Of a stretch of 64,000 nucleotides of DNA, positions 61,001 to 63,059 are shown piece by piece (position 1 is the first letter of the stretch; every line of letters begins with the position of its first letter). The notes below the pieces were generated by a model that ran no database searches, had not been told where the DNA came from, and was given only the letters and a program-made list of their open reading frames with translations. The translations under genes and the position numbers were made by a program. The DNA is from Aradus depressus (lineage: Eukaryota; Arthropoda; Insecta; Hemiptera; Aradidae). The stretch spans positions 16,688,222-16,752,221 of the forward strand of contig OY759222.1 of assembly GCA_963662175.1 (NCBI GenBank). Direction: 5' to 3'.

Positions 61001-62862
61001 ATTCAATCCCCACAAGTATCCAATCTCTATAAATTTTCTACACAATCAGTCGAACGGGGCTCCACTCAATAAGTGGCAATTTAATGAGTGTATCGACACA
61101 CAATTCAAGATTCAGAAGCCACAATATAAGCCGATATTGAATTTTAGCCCAAACGGTCGATTGGCTTTGGGGAGAGCGCGAAAACGTAATTAGTTAATTC
61201 GTGCTGAGAAAATACATAGCCATTGAATCACCGTCTCTTTTATTTTTATTGAGATTTCATGTAAATTTTAGTAACTTAAAAAATCGTTAATGTTACTATG
61301 GGAGCCGCTAGGTGGTGTAGTCCGATGATAATAATAATAATTTTCAAATTTGTCTCTGCTTATTATCTGTTTTATTTTTATTTTTTCAATAGATTAATGC
61401 ACTTTGCTTTTTCACTTGTGTGTTTAATTCCTTTACACTTTTCACTAAAAATTTCTTTGTTTTTTAGTACAATAAGAAAGCATTTTTATGTTTTGTGTAG
61501 AACAATTCCTACAATATTCAGCATTAAAAAAAATTCCTCAGTATGAAGTAATCTGTTGTTCTTCCTCCATTGTATCAACTGATGTCATCCACTGCCTTCG
61601 ATTTCTCTCCGCACAAAAAAAAAAAATCCTATCTCTTTGTTTATTATTGTGTTTCTTCCTCATGGCGGAACGGGAGGAAAAAAACACTTATAAAAAAAAA
61701 TATATATAAATATAAAATGCATAAAAAAAAATGTTTAATAAAAGTATTGAGTGTTGTGATGATTCTAAAATGTAACCATCTTTCGTCCCATTCCGCTAAA
61801 AATTAGATAGACAATGTGGTGTTTATGATGGTACAATAGAAAAAAAAAATATACTGAAGACGCAAACAAAAAAAGTGATTTTTCATATTGCAGATATGGA
61901 GGAGACGAATGATGTGATAGAGGACAATAAAGAACAAATAACTCGTTCAGATTCCAGATTGGCACATGAAGAAAATTATGGAGAAATAAACGATGAGAAT
62001 AAAGAAGAAATTGATGTAGAAATGAAGAATGGGAATAAAGAAGAAATTGATGGAGAAATGAAGGATTATAATAAAGAAGAAATTGATGGAGAAATGAAGG
62101 ATGAGAATAAAGAAGGAATTGATAGAGAAATGAAGAATGATAATAAAGAAGATAATGATGCTGAAATGGATAAAATTGAAGATGAAGAAAATACTGCTGT
62201 GGGAAAGGTTGATGCCCCGGAAATTCCTGCTGAAGTCAAGAATGAAGATTATTTAGAAAGTTTTAAATTTGAGAACATAACCGATCAAGAAGAAAGTCAG
62301 AACATAGCTACAGGGGAATTAATTAAGTTATATGGAGGTATCGGAAATGTAGAAAATGAGACGAAGAAGTCCACATCTCCAAGTCAGAAGAAGAGCGTCG
62401 ACAAAACAAGTTTCCGAAGTAGAGTTAAACGAATGATAGGACTGGGGAAGAAAGTGACCAAAGAGAAGGAGGAAGACATACCTGTTCCTAGTCTTGAAGG
62501 AAACGAGATGAAGAGAGTAGAAGAACAAGAAGAGGCTAAAACTGCGGAAGAGAGCGAAGGAGTGGAAGTACAAGAAGCTGAATTACAAAATAGACAAGAA
62601 GAAGTTGTCAATGGTAAGGAAGTAACAGAGAGTATTCCAGATGAAGAAATGTACGATTCGCTGGAGGATAAACGGGACGAAAAAATGGAAAATAGTGGGG
62701 AAAATATTGAGCCAGCTGTTGATGAGTTAAATAATGGAGGTACTGAAGAAGAAGATGATATAGAAATAAATAATGAACAAAAATCTAAAGACGTTACTAA
62801 CAACAATATGGAAGAAACCATTTTGAAGGATGAAAGCCAAGATCCCAAAGCCGATCTCACAG
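12544..62862 (+). CDS. Large ankyrin-repeat gene with duplicated module and acidic tail (overview, 3' incomplete)
   Basis: Ten exons: 12544-12583, 22760-22920, 36981-37190, 42105-42291, 52147-52307, 54948-55079, 56627-56806, 57740-57901, 59741-59939, 61894-62862. All join in one frame with matching phases (1,0,0,1,0,0,0,0,1, open). About 800 residues are visible: a short N-terminus (MSSATTDTLQQSQ); module 1 (exons 2-4); module 2 (exons 5-8); a linker; then about 390 acidic residues. Each module has a helical segment (W, then GxLxRLxxxVLxEGxG, then FLxxxPxxM), followed by ankyrin repeats (SLLHKAVLHGH and SPLHYAG; NPLHKAAGLGH and TPLHFAA) and a closing TPxxY or APxYY. No signal peptide or membrane segment is visible. 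An intracellular scaffold or adaptor is the natural inference from ankyrin repeats. I do not recognise the gene by name. Confidence 0.9.
13103..13745 (+). repeat. Family B repeat, long copy in ankyrin intron 1
   Basis: Starts GGTGAATCACCCGCAGTGTA then CTTCCCCCACACGAATTAAT. Shows two rounds of the internal ATCGATACATTCATTACATC-like module. Positions 12584-13100 before it are unassigned. Confidence 0.8.
13818..13960. mobile_element. Short foldback element
   Basis: Arms at about 13829-13874 and 13889-13935 are imperfect inverted repeats of about 45 bases sharing TGGCACATCCCAC and GAGGCTAAA, with a 15-base loop. The flanks show weaker inverted similarity (CAGAACC). Probably a MITE. Confidence 0.65.
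14030..14308 (-). mobile_element. SINE-A copy with AACT-type tail
   Basis: Tail AGTTAGTTATTATGACTCAT, body with two deletions, box B present; head incomplete. Confidence 0.88.
14644..14970 (-). pseudogene. Possible transposon protein N-terminus
   Basis: The minus strand reads PKYALNYRKRKSEESSHQKE, stop, PKKSSAEQMQELRQHRKENE, then a frameshift. SAE-x-M-x-x-x-R-x-x-R-basic stretches occur at the start of several arthropod transposon proteins. Weak evidence, no family assigned. Confidence 0.3.
15411..15692 (-). mobile_element. SINE-A copy
   Basis: Runs from a TTAAGTTATTGTGACTCAAG tail through to the GCTACCGGTGCTC head. Diverged, with an A-run insertion. Confidence 0.85.
15958..16016. repeat. 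59-bp palindrome, one mismatch
   Basis: Arms of 29 bases around centre 15987 with a single mismatch; includes TTGCACAATTATTGTGCAA. Could extrude a cruciform. No gene nearby. Positions 16017-16470 are otherwise plain AT-rich DNA. Confidence 0.9.
16472..18049 (-). mobile_element. Degraded pogo-like DNA transposon
   Basis: Terminal stretches share CGGGGTTACTT (left 16471-16500; right, inverted, 18002-18048); the motif recurs internally near 17640. Between them lies a broken minus-strand gene with the start and the end of a pogo/CENP-B-like transposase. The exact ends are uncertain. Confidence 0.55.
16885..17548 (-). pseudogene. pogo-like transposase, internally deleted
   Basis: Starts at ATG 17548 with MPRKYIRKLGARQYRNS, like the N-terminus of pogo/psq-type transposases. 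It soon meets a stop and shifts frame to an acidic/basic tail (VAPAKTKRANTNAVSKIKGG, then a stop, then EESEDSLTMLFES). It ends with a C-terminal domain (FCVLVTYQGRRYPGKIIRQH ... WIWPEIEDKLWF). The central DDE domain is absent. Several in-frame breaks show loss of function. That C-terminal domain is common at the ends of insect pogo-like proteins. Confidence 0.6.
18050..18480. repeat. Unassigned repeat-like segment starting ACAGGGTGGCTCAGAT
   Basis: ACAGGGTG starts are common at insect repeat edges; another is at 45428 (ACAGGGTGTATCGCAAGCAG). No inverted partner or coding region seen. Low support. Confidence 0.3.
18503..18541 (+). mobile_element. Isolated SINE-A 3' tail
   Basis: Only the last 39 bases: AGCCCGGGCATGAGTCATAA then CCTAACCTAACCTAT. 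Confidence 0.8.
18795..19100 (-). repeat. Family B repeat
   Basis: TTTTCAACACGAAATTTTAT, GACGACATAGATTAGTTTTC, and AGCTGAAGGGGAAGGGAC. Positions 19101-19911 after it are AT-rich with no feature I can support. Confidence 0.75.
19912..19976. repeat. 65-bp perfect palindrome
   Basis: Two perfect 32-base arms around a single central A at 19944 (arm includes ACATCAAAACAGCTTATAAA). Directly left of the MITE-like element at 19981. Confidence 0.95.
19981..20454. mobile_element. MITE-like element with about 70-bp inverted ends
   Basis: Arms 19981-20057 and 20385-20454 share TAAGATGTAAAATCGGTTGA and GGAGCCAGAGCGGACCAAC; the left arm has an extra 8 bases (ATATTATA). No transposase. It lies a few bases right of the perfect palindrome at 19912-19976. 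Confidence 0.75.
20455..21376. other. AT-rich intron stretch
   Basis: The complementary-looking AATATTTCGGGG (20614) and CCCCGAAATA (20701) may be an old repeat hairpin. Otherwise nothing. Confidence 0.45.
21503..21607. repeat. 105-bp perfect hairpin
   Basis: Arms 21503-21551 and 21559-21607 are perfect 49-base inverted repeats around a 7-base loop (CTTCACT). It is inserted inside a family B repeat. A diverged single arm (AGACAATATTTCAAAAAAAT) occurs at 8055-8100. Confidence 0.95.
21691..21858. repeat. 42-bp tandem array, four copies
   Basis: Unit starts TGTGTCGATACGTTGATTAC at 21691, 21733, 21775 and 21817. Local amplification inside family B. Confidence 0.95.
22065..22312. repeat. Family B repeat, two facing parts
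   Basis: The left part reads in + orientation (AACTTACACAGGGAGTTCTG). The right part is minus and ends GAAGTACATAGCCAGTGTAT, so it is an inverted arrangement. Confidence 0.65.
22555..22650 (+). mobile_element. Degenerate SINE-A fragment
   Basis: GCGAGTTCAAAATCTTGCCGAGG and TTAAGCGATGGCCCCAGGCT resemble box B and body. Ends about 110 bases before ankyrin exon 2. Confidence 0.5.
22760..22920 (+). CDS. Ankyrin gene exon 2 (module 1 helical segment)
   Basis: 161 bp, acceptor tttgcgcag|gt, donor CATG|GTAATA, phases 1 and 0. Encodes GLPVGGPMVRQWLRGGELTR and then the VLEGEG and FLRTLPTVM motifs. It has exactly the same length, phases and motif order as exon 5, so the two are duplicates. GC-rich relative to its intron surroundings. 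Confidence 0.92.
23250..23554 (+). repeat. 33-bp minisatellite and Helitron-like 3' end, copy 1
   Basis: Degenerate 33-bp units (ACTAGCTGTGGTGCCCAGCG). Then a conserved 85-base end with the GGGCAACGCCGGG hairpin and CTAG at 23550-23553 followed by T. The hairpin and CTAG|T resemble Helitron ends; an RTE-type origin is an alternative. Confidence 0.6.
23589..23803 (-). mobile_element. SINE-A copy
   Basis: GTAACTCAAGCCCGGGCTTC to ATCCGAAGGATGGCGTGCTC; head missing, diverged. Confidence 0.85.
23966..24186 (+). mobile_element. SINE-A copy, 3' end replaced
   Basis: AAGCATGCCGTCCTTCGG to CATGTCCACCAGA, then a switch to an inverted head segment (TTTCGAACTCGCGATCCTGA), so it is rearranged. Confidence 0.8.
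24371..24890 (-). repeat. Related Helitron-like element, inverted copy
   Basis: The minus strand ends with GCGCAACGCCGGATATTACT. Inside, about 100 bases with GAGTTACAAAGATTGCGTG are duplicated in tandem (24520-24620 and 24650-24750). Confidence 0.55.
24945..25208 (-). repeat. Family B repeat
   Basis: ACGACACCTATTAATTTTCA, GGATCAGAGGAGGTGGGCTC and GGCGATGATTCACCATCAAC. Confidence 0.78.
25548..25873 (-). mobile_element. SINE-A full-length copy
   Basis: GATTAGGTTTTATGACTCAT tail to GAGCTACCGGCGCCCTC head, including box B (GGGTTTCGAACCC). A 30-base insertion lies near 25715. Confidence 0.92.
26095..26256 (+). mobile_element. SINE-A 3' half, AACT-type tail
   Basis: AATGATGGTCTCGAGCCT to CATAATAACTAACTA. 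Confidence 0.85.
26300..26560 (-). repeat. A-rich repeat related to 7078-7640
   Basis: Contains the same TTATTCTGGGAC ... GTCCCCTAAGAATAA core and runs into a GA-rich microsatellite at 26545-26592. Confidence 0.45.
26545..26592. repeat. GA-rich microsatellite
   Basis: GAGA and GTGA repeats in an intron. Confidence 0.9.
26765..27777 (+). mobile_element. 5'-truncated LINE insertion with target-site duplication
   Basis: Flanked by CTATTATGTATATGG (26751) and CTATTATGTACATGG (27778). Ends in an ATTCT-repeat tail. Open frame 26782-27312 encodes a retroelement C-terminus with a zinc-knuckle-like CWLCNLREVEDLFHFVGVCP block. The family B sequence resumes on both sides. Clade uncertain; the tail of short repeats resembles CR1/L2-like elements. 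Confidence 0.75.
28555..29211 (-). mobile_element. Jockey LINE 3' fragment, 5'-truncated
   Basis: Minus-strand frame: YINNQPIPASDTVRYLGLHL, RLTWTTHIRLKRTDLKRRFG, WTYGIEIWGSAKKSNIQRLQ and, at the end, RRLKRIWQRDLLQD then stop. The poly-A tail is the T run starting at 28555. Duplicated target ACATATAGG at 28546-28554 and 29212-29220. The open frame over this stretch suggests a fairly young copy. Confidence 0.92.
29221..29561 (-). mobile_element. SINE-A full-length copy with 13-bp duplication, later hit by Jockey
   Basis: TATAATACATATA at 28540-28552 and 29562-29574 is its target duplication. The Jockey at 28555-29211 inserted at its tail edge afterwards. Tail TTAGGTTAGG on this strand. Confidence 0.92.
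29901..30200 (-). repeat. Family B repeat
   Basis: Two successive modules with GACGACACC/GACAAGACA, AATTTTCAGCGAAATCAGCC and AACTGCCAATGTA; resumes a copy broken by the 27952-29900 element. Confidence 0.78.
30207..31182. mobile_element. Foldback element (about 125-bp inverted arms) enclosing a Jockey 3' end
   Basis: Arms at about 30207-30331 and 31052-31182 are near-identical inverted repeats, including GGGGTTTTGGAGCAGTCGCG and its complement. Everything between is Jockey-derived coding and 3' UTR plus about 100 bases of other DNA. It looks like a MITE that gained a LINE piece, or a LINE piece trapped between inverted copies. Confidence 0.75.
30332..30960 (+). pseudogene. Jockey LINE C-terminal fragment and 3' UTR
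   Basis: Encodes NPHTRLKRQEMNRRYKLLLG, then PMWTYGLELWGSAKASNLQR, then RRLKLQWPRDLLSRSSDSDS, stop at 30770-30772. This is the end of a Jockey reverse transcriptase. The 3' UTR has the hairpin at 30800-30828. It lies inside the inverted arms of the 30207-31182 element. A second copy of this subfamily is at 50385-50712. Confidence 0.9.
31589..31609. repeat. 21-base poly-C run
   Basis: Unbroken C run inside AT-rich DNA, followed by TCCCCCG. Prone to length error in sequencing. Confidence 0.9.
31858..32075 (+). mobile_element. SINE-A body copy
   Basis: GGAGGTAAGATAAACTTAAA to GTAGGCGATATGACCTCGTA; head and tail absent. Confidence 0.88.
32385..32694 (+). pseudogene. hAT transposase C-terminal (dimerisation) fragment
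   Basis: Frame with EFVDSLELLKFIV, then TIAISNASCERSFSKLKLIK, then LRSTMSTLRLTNLAILSIEQ. The CERSFSKLK block is the diagnostic hAT dimerisation motif. The fragment ends in TAG after RRIKF. The N-terminal zinc finger and most of the RNase H-like core are absent. A translation on the opposite strand is a shadow. Confidence 0.88.
33049..33257 (+). mobile_element. Second tRNA-derived SINE (SINE-2), copy 1
   Basis: GTGGCCGTGCGGGCTAGAGC resembles a class II (Leu/Ser-type) tRNA box A, and GGTTCGAATCC is a good box B. The 3' part includes CATGGATGTCGTAAATAATT and ends in an A run at 33243-33259. Nested in the hAT element 32260-33290. Confidence 0.82.
33359..33533 (-). mobile_element. SINE-2, copy 2 (inverted)
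   Basis: Minus-strand copy: T run at 33359, then the body, box B as GGATTCGAACC, head at CCGCACGGCCCCATGG. Missing about 25 bases in the head. The two copies face each other about 100 bases apart. Confidence 0.82.
33732..33980 (+). mobile_element. SINE-A copy without tRNA head, CCTAA-type tail
   Basis: Starts TGGGAGGTAAAATAAAC, the same point as the headless copy at 6288, and ends CATAAAACCTAACCT. Confidence 0.92.
34054..34685. mobile_element. Non-autonomous hAT element (632 bp) with 8-bp duplication
   Basis: Flanked by TCTGGGTA at 34046-34053 and 34686-34693. Termini CAGGGGCGTAGCCAGG and, inverted, CGGGCGTAGCCTGG. Removing it restores an uninterrupted family B repeat. It holds an inner inverted repeat, roughly 34348-34408 against 34450-34513, with GCAGCAGCAGCAAATGCACG in the arm. 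No coding sequence. The right part is duplicated at about 37330. Confidence 0.88.
35339..36176 (-). mobile_element. Tigger/pogo element remnant
   Basis: 838 bp flanked by TA on both sides. Ends are inverted repeats CAGTCAAAATCGTCTATAAC and CAGTCAAAACCTTGTATAAC. On the minus strand from ATG at 35822, a broken frame reads MKKKILDHRRKTEHHLA, then FGVSHSTISIVWPNKEK, then AKKIRKAQQTDL. This matches the CENP-B-type DNA-binding N-terminus. The catalytic part is deleted. Confidence 0.8.
36180..36710 (-). repeat. Family B repeat, interrupted by a poly-A retroelement tail
   Basis: TTCCGACCTC, GTCTGTGAACACGATAGATA and, after 36568, ACGACACCTATTAATTTTCA. Confidence 0.72.
36447..36568 (+). mobile_element. 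Retroelement 3' tail with poly-A
   Basis: About 95 bases of unique 3' UTR (CTTCTGGGAGGAGGTAGCCT) ending in ATTAAATAAA and a run of more than 20 A, inserted into a family B repeat. Too short to assign to a family. Confidence 0.55.
36981..37190 (+). CDS. Ankyrin gene exon 3 (first ankyrin repeats, module 1)
   Basis: 210 bp, acceptor tgtgtttcag|aag, donor CAGG|GTAGGT, phase 0 on both sides. Encodes EEAHDAARTGDVSRLERIL and SGLSLLHKAVLHGHHRLQ, both standard ankyrin helix patterns. Module 2 carries an intron (55080-56626) exactly after the equivalent HK; here the same point is uninterrupted. Confidence 0.95.
37330..37800. repeat. Segmental duplicate of 34408-34878
   Basis: About 470 bases repeat the right two-thirds of the hAT element at 34054-34685, including its right target-site copy and the family B DNA beyond it. 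Because the same junction is carried along, this is a duplication of the locus, not a second insertion. It interrupts a family B repeat at TTAACTATTGGCGG and is followed by partial 60-bp tandem copies to about 37910. Confidence 0.85.
37800..38365 (-). repeat. Family B pieces around a SINE-A
   Basis: GCGGAGTTTTCAACAGAATT repeats, then the SINE at 37984-38236, then AGAACCCCATAAGGACGACA. Confidence 0.7.
37984..38236 (+). mobile_element. SINE-A copy, diverged, AACT-type tail
   Basis: AGCGAGTTCGAAAGCC to CACAATAACTAACTTA. Confidence 0.82.
38430..38712 (-). mobile_element. Possible piggyBac-like terminus
   Basis: Ends at TTAA (38709-38712). Read on the minus strand it starts TTAACCCTTTATGCGGAATA and continues with ATGAC motifs repeated near 38470 and 38505. 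TTAA followed by CCCTTT is a piggyBac signature. The other end and any transposase were not found. Confidence 0.35.
38708..38845. repeat. 34-bp tandem array, about four copies
   Basis: Unit GCCAACTGGGGAGATAAAGT plus TACTGCTTAAAGTT, nearly identical copies starting right of the TTAA at 38709. Confidence 0.9.
38943..39230 (-). mobile_element. SINE-A copy, diverged
   Basis: TAGTTAGTTATTATGACTCA to GCGATCTTCAACTCAGTAGG; head incomplete. Confidence 0.85.
39317..40571. mobile_element. hAT-like element carrying a nested Jockey fragment
   Basis: Ends TAGTGCCGGATTTA and, inverted, CCAGGCCCGGATTTA, flanked by ATTACAT on both sides (about 39310 and 40572). The GTAGGCCCTGGCCTAGGGTG stretch after the left end resembles other hAT ends. 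No transposase was seen. A Jockey 3' fragment sits inside at 39849-40368. Confidence 0.6.
39849..40368 (+). mobile_element. Jockey LINE 3' fragment
   Basis: Reads RTLHKDLMIHTVPDTIQTTY and then RRLKRRWNRDLLPW, the same C-terminal pattern as the other Jockey copies, followed by a long 3' UTR and a poly-A at 40344-40368. One frameshift is likely in the coding part. It is nested in the 39317-40571 element. Confidence 0.75.
40985..41255 (+). repeat. Family C repeat, copy 3 (5' part)
   Basis: TTTGATTTCTACAGTAATTT and GGGCCCTAAAAAATATCAAA match copies 1 and 2. It then breaks into the low-complexity tract at 41225-41490. Confidence 0.75.
41225..41490. repeat. Low-complexity TTTTCAAAAAAATT tract
   Basis: About 20 imperfect units of a 12-15-base AT motif with C at its centre. 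Gives a spurious Lys/Phe frame. Confidence 0.9.
41640..41982 (+). mobile_element. SINE-A full-length copy
   Basis: GAGGGCGCTGGTAGGTCAGT (box A), GGGTTCGAAACCC (box B), full body, tail CATAATAACTAACTA. The best reference copy here. Lies about 120 bases before ankyrin exon 4. Confidence 0.95.
42105..42291 (+). CDS. Ankyrin gene exon 4 (end of module 1)
   Basis: 187 bp, acceptor ctgtttag|aag, donor AAAG|GTACAT, phases 0 and 1. Encodes SPLHYAGA, an ankyrin repeat ending in GADPTAVD, then HTPSFYMQHPRK and a proline-rich linker (RPPRPQPLP). It joins exon 3 in frame. The HTPSFY ending matches NAPGYY of exon 8. Confidence 0.93.
42370..42962 (+). repeat. Family C repeat, copy 4
   Basis: Diverged copy with ACTGGGCCAACAGGGAAGAT. 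It is split by the R1/LOA-type LINE at 42976-43763 and continues for a short way after 43777. It begins about 80 bases after ankyrin exon 4. Confidence 0.78.
42976..43763 (-). mobile_element. R1/LOA-type LINE C-terminal insertion with 13-bp duplication
   Basis: Flanked by CTGTACCAGAGCT at 42963-42975 and 43764-43776. A 27-T run (poly-A of the minus strand) starts at 42976. The minus-strand frame is open from the insertion edge to 43219: GMPPIDITAEERQRLYLRRT, WTRRLILNIEKWVNRPHGEV, GHGCFRAYLFRF, CPHCCGAKEDVEHIFFQCAR. The C-x2-C-x8-H-x4-C knuckle is typical of R1/LOA-like pol ends. A long tail and intact frame imply a young insertion, inside a family C repeat. Confidence 0.92.
44128..44366 (+). 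mobile_element. SINE-A copy with internal deletion, CCTAA-type tail
   Basis: Starts in the head (ACTGAGCTCAAGATCG). The ACCAGAGTGACG-to-GTAGTTAAA segment is deleted. Ends ACCTAACCTAACCT. Confidence 0.9.
44589..45203 (+). mobile_element. Harbinger-like element with TTA duplication
   Basis: Flanked by TTA at 44586-44588 and 45204-45206, the typical PIF/Harbinger target. Inverted ends of about 35 bases share GCCCACTAGGCAGC. Contains a degraded transposase C-terminus at 44720-44878. Confidence 0.75.
44720..44878 (+). pseudogene. Harbinger transposase C-terminal remnant
   Basis: Reads RFQDTLYVPPELEIPPGPP, then a TGA stop, then AYRDLFEDYFNNENPLEWQN to TAG. The R-x-x-x-x-x-YF-N-x-E-x-x-x-WQ pattern matches the end of HARBI1-type nucleases. 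The internal stop shows it is dead. Confidence 0.55.
45207..46321. other. Intron stretch without recognisable feature
   Basis: Contains a G run near 45461 next to ACAGGGTG (45427-45434) and otherwise ordinary DNA. No frame with family similarity. Confidence 0.5.
46322..46497 (-). mobile_element. SINE-A 3' part, diverged
   Basis: TAGTTAATTATTGTGACTCA to the GGACGGTGGGCACAAG end; an internal segment is rearranged. Confidence 0.8.
46506..46790 (+). repeat. Family B repeat
   Basis: GGTGAATCACTAGTTATGTA then CTTCCCCAGCACGAGTTAAT; module with CCGATACATTCATTACATCC. Confidence 0.78.
47020..47326 (-). mobile_element. SINE-A copy with local duplication
   Basis: CATGCCCGGGCTTTAACTAC to the head remnant; GCTCTTTTGTTGCTCTGTTG is repeated twice inside. 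Confidence 0.85.
47455..47752 (-). repeat. Family B repeat
   Basis: GACGTCACCTATTACTTTTC to TTCTGGAGAAGTACATTGCC. Positions 47760-48536 after it carry no gene I can support. Confidence 0.75.
48545..50096 (-). mobile_element. hAT element (1552 bp) with 8-bp duplication
   Basis: Flanked by AACCAACT at 48537-48544 and 50097-50104. Termini CAGGCCCGTGCGCA and TGCGCACGGGCCTG are perfect 14-bp inverted repeats, each next to a G or C run. Carries only the transposase C-terminal coding region on the minus strand, so it is internally deleted. Confidence 0.93.
48672..49325 (-). pseudogene. hAT transposase C-terminal region (ZMYM1 / P52rIPK-like)
   Basis: About 215 residues are open. The frame extends upstream of the first Met (SQISEEYDIQLRKPRTASRQ). 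Contains ITIYIPYLDSFVTHLQDRF, then ILPVTTAKNERSFSTLRRLK, then RSTMSEDRLNGLASLNIHRE. These are the late core and dimerisation domain of hAT transposases. The N-terminus with the BED or THAP finger and first catalytic Asp is missing, so it is inactive. Confidence 0.9.
50385..50712 (+). pseudogene. Jockey LINE 3' terminal fragment
   Basis: Closely matches 30600-30905, including the serine/aspartate-coding end (AGCAGTGACAGTGACAGTGA) and a 3' UTR hairpin at 50603-50631. It starts mid-gene and is frameshifted. Confidence 0.85.
51281..51303 (-). mobile_element. Isolated SINE-A tail
   Basis: TTGTGACTCATGCCCGGGCT, joined directly to a family B edge. Confidence 0.6.
51305..52062 (-). repeat. Family B repeat with three successive modules
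   Basis: The unit of about 150 bases (ACGACACCTATTAATTTTCA ... AACTGCCGTTGT ... TATCGGCACAAAAT) occurs about three times, ending TTGCCGATGATTCACC. It ends about 85 bases before ankyrin exon 5. Confidence 0.8.
52147..52307 (+). CDS. Ankyrin gene exon 5 (module 2 helical segment)
   Basis: 161 bp, acceptor ctgttacag|gt, donor TATG|GTATAA, phases 1 and 0. Encodes LRIWIHDRDLGRLQRVLWEG, then GQRLLAE and FLAAVPYIM. It is the duplicate of exon 2. Confidence 0.93.
52762..52843 (+). pseudogene. Possible transposon first exon
   Basis: ATG then PKTSTEHVRQFCARQKQIQQ and QESQHK followed by a GTAATT donor. The basic N-terminal pattern resembles the start of arthropod transposon proteins. GC-rich DNA at 52900-53130 follows. 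Not part of the ankyrin gene: there is no acceptor upstream, and exons 5 and 6 join in phase without it. Confidence 0.35.
53425..53876 (-). repeat. Family B repeat
   Basis: GGGGAAGTTATGTAATCAGT to CATAGCCGGTGATTCACC, the standard minus-orientation copy. Confidence 0.78.
53880..54947. other. Intron stretch without recognisable feature
   Basis: Short tandem CATATCACGTA copies near 54010-54055 and a possible repeat at 54550-54830 (AAAAGGGCTTCGCCCGGATT). No gene signal. Confidence 0.5.
54948..55079 (+). CDS. Ankyrin gene exon 6
   Basis: 132 bp, acceptor gttgacag|ggc, donor CAAG|GTAGTT, phase 0 on both sides. Encodes IREVHRAAVENDIETLNK and ends at NGLNPLHK, the middle of an ankyrin repeat. The repeat is completed by exon 7 (AAGLGH). 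Confidence 0.94.
55455..55858 (+). repeat. 33-bp minisatellite and Helitron-like 3' end, copy 2
   Basis: About nine 33-bp units alternating TGCCCAGCGTTCC and GTCCGCCGTTGCAAGG forms, so the higher-order period is 66. Ends GGGCAACGACGGGTATTACT then CTAG|T at 55855-55858. An apparent 72-codon frame here is just the repeat. Confidence 0.65.
56282..56605 (+). mobile_element. SINE-A near-full copy next to ankyrin exon 7
   Basis: Box A stretch GTAGCTCAGTGGTATGCG intact; box B deleted; body and tail (CACAATAACTAACTAT) complete. Its tail ends 21 bases upstream of exon 7. Confidence 0.93.
56627..56806 (+). CDS. Ankyrin gene exon 7
   Basis: 180 bp, acceptor tttttaatag|gct, donor CAAG|GTGAGT, phase 0 on both sides. 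Encodes AAGLGHREAVDEILKKCPEA and then GRTPLHFAAA, LIETGARENIQD: the best ankyrin match in the gene. A SINE-A copy ends only 21 bases before this exon, and its TAACTAAC tail is the best branch-point match. Confidence 0.96.
56850..57122 (+). repeat. Family B repeat in ankyrin intron 7
   Basis: ATGTACTTCCCCAGAACGAA to CCTTTGGTCGATTC. Followed by a family D copy. Confidence 0.75.
57125..57370 (-). repeat. Family D repeat, copy 2 (inverted)
   Basis: GGTAAGAATTATTTGTTAGG and CGGACGGTCTTCGGCTTGTA are the complement of the family D consensus. Confidence 0.7.
57740..57901 (+). CDS. Ankyrin gene exon 8 (end of module 2)
   Basis: 162 bp, acceptor attgtttcag|aaa, donor CCAG|GTAGTA, phase 0 on both sides. 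Encodes KGNAPGYYKSRPSDLEGP and a segment ending NWDWSLLNTSSSQELHSQ. A 24-bp minisatellite begins at the first base of the following intron. Confidence 0.92.
57902..58068 (+). repeat. 24-bp minisatellite starting at a splice donor
   Basis: Seven units of TCAGTAGGCCTGTTCGTGAA plus GTGA. The first unit begins GTAGTAGGCC, which is the donor of ankyrin exon 8. Confidence 0.95.
58092..58715 (+). repeat. Family B repeat, nearly complete copy
   Basis: AGGTGAATCACCAGAAATGT through AATTAATAGGTGTCGTCG and CATAACTTCCCTATACATCT. It ends with an inverted edge GGTGATTCACCGGCG, so both ends carry the GGTGAATCACC motif in opposite orientation. Confidence 0.8.
58980..59320 (+). repeat. Family D repeat, copy 3
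   Basis: GCCAAAAACCGTCCTGAAAT, GATTTACGAGAAAACGATTA, AAAAATGTTCCTTGTT. The longest copy. A 3' fragment recurs at 63060-63190. Confidence 0.75.
59741..59939 (+). CDS. Ankyrin gene exon 9 (acidic linker, GC donor)
   Basis: Acceptor tttgttgaag|gat, phase 0. Encodes an acidic stretch (AIETTAEDISENQLNDEMAD, SEDEGMGSEPAA). The only phase-compatible exit to the next acidic exon is ATAG|GCAAGC, a GC donor in phase 1. Joined to 61894 it reads NIDMEETND. GT donors inside the exon would give frameshifts or stops in exon 10. Confidence 0.8.
60056..60311 (-). mobile_element. SINE-A copy, diverged
   Basis: TTAATTATTGTGATTTATCC to GAGCTACTGGCGCCCTCT head. Confidence 0.85.
60394..60484 (-). mobile_element. 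SINE-A head fragment
   Basis: Box B region (TACGAACCCGCGATCTTGAG) and head GAGCTACCGGTGCACTC only. Confidence 0.8.
60520..61240 (-). repeat. Family B repeat pieces
   Basis: Pieces at about 60520-60625 and 60905-61240, ending AAATACATAGCCATTGAATC. Non-family DNA between them has no gene signal. Confidence 0.68.
61241..61893. other. Intron 9 end, no feature
   Basis: AT-rich with a CATATTGCAG acceptor at its end. Short frames here lack coding character. Confidence 0.6.
61894..62862 (+). CDS. Ankyrin gene exon 10 (long Glu/Lys-rich exon)
   Basis: 969 bp, acceptor catattgcag|at, donor ACAG|GTAACC, both phase 1. Codes for about 323 residues rich in Glu, Asp, Lys and Asn. Near the start there are about five tandem 12-residue units of the type NKEEIDGEMKD (36-bp period, roughly 61996-62165). 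A basic patch (FRSRVKRMIGLGKKVTK) sits mid-exon. Likely disordered or coiled-coil. The gene must continue beyond this donor; no convincing further exon is seen before 64000. Confidence 0.9.
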
Positions 62863-63059
62863 GTAACCTTATATTTCATTATTATTATTACTTTATTATA
62901 CCTATAGTATAAGAAAGTATTATAATCGTGCAAAAATCGAGTTTTAAACAGTTTTTCACGTTTCAAGTTCCCCCCGTTTCAACCATTTTCGCTATTCTGT
63001 CTCTGCGTGTTTATGTGTATGTGATGGAAAGTTTTGAAATCCATTTATGTTGTTCCGTT

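Noticed and set aside
62384..62860. Ser/Leu-rich open frame on the minus strand
   Set aside because: Exact antisense of the acidic exon; Glu and Lys codons read as Ser, Leu and Phe in reverse.
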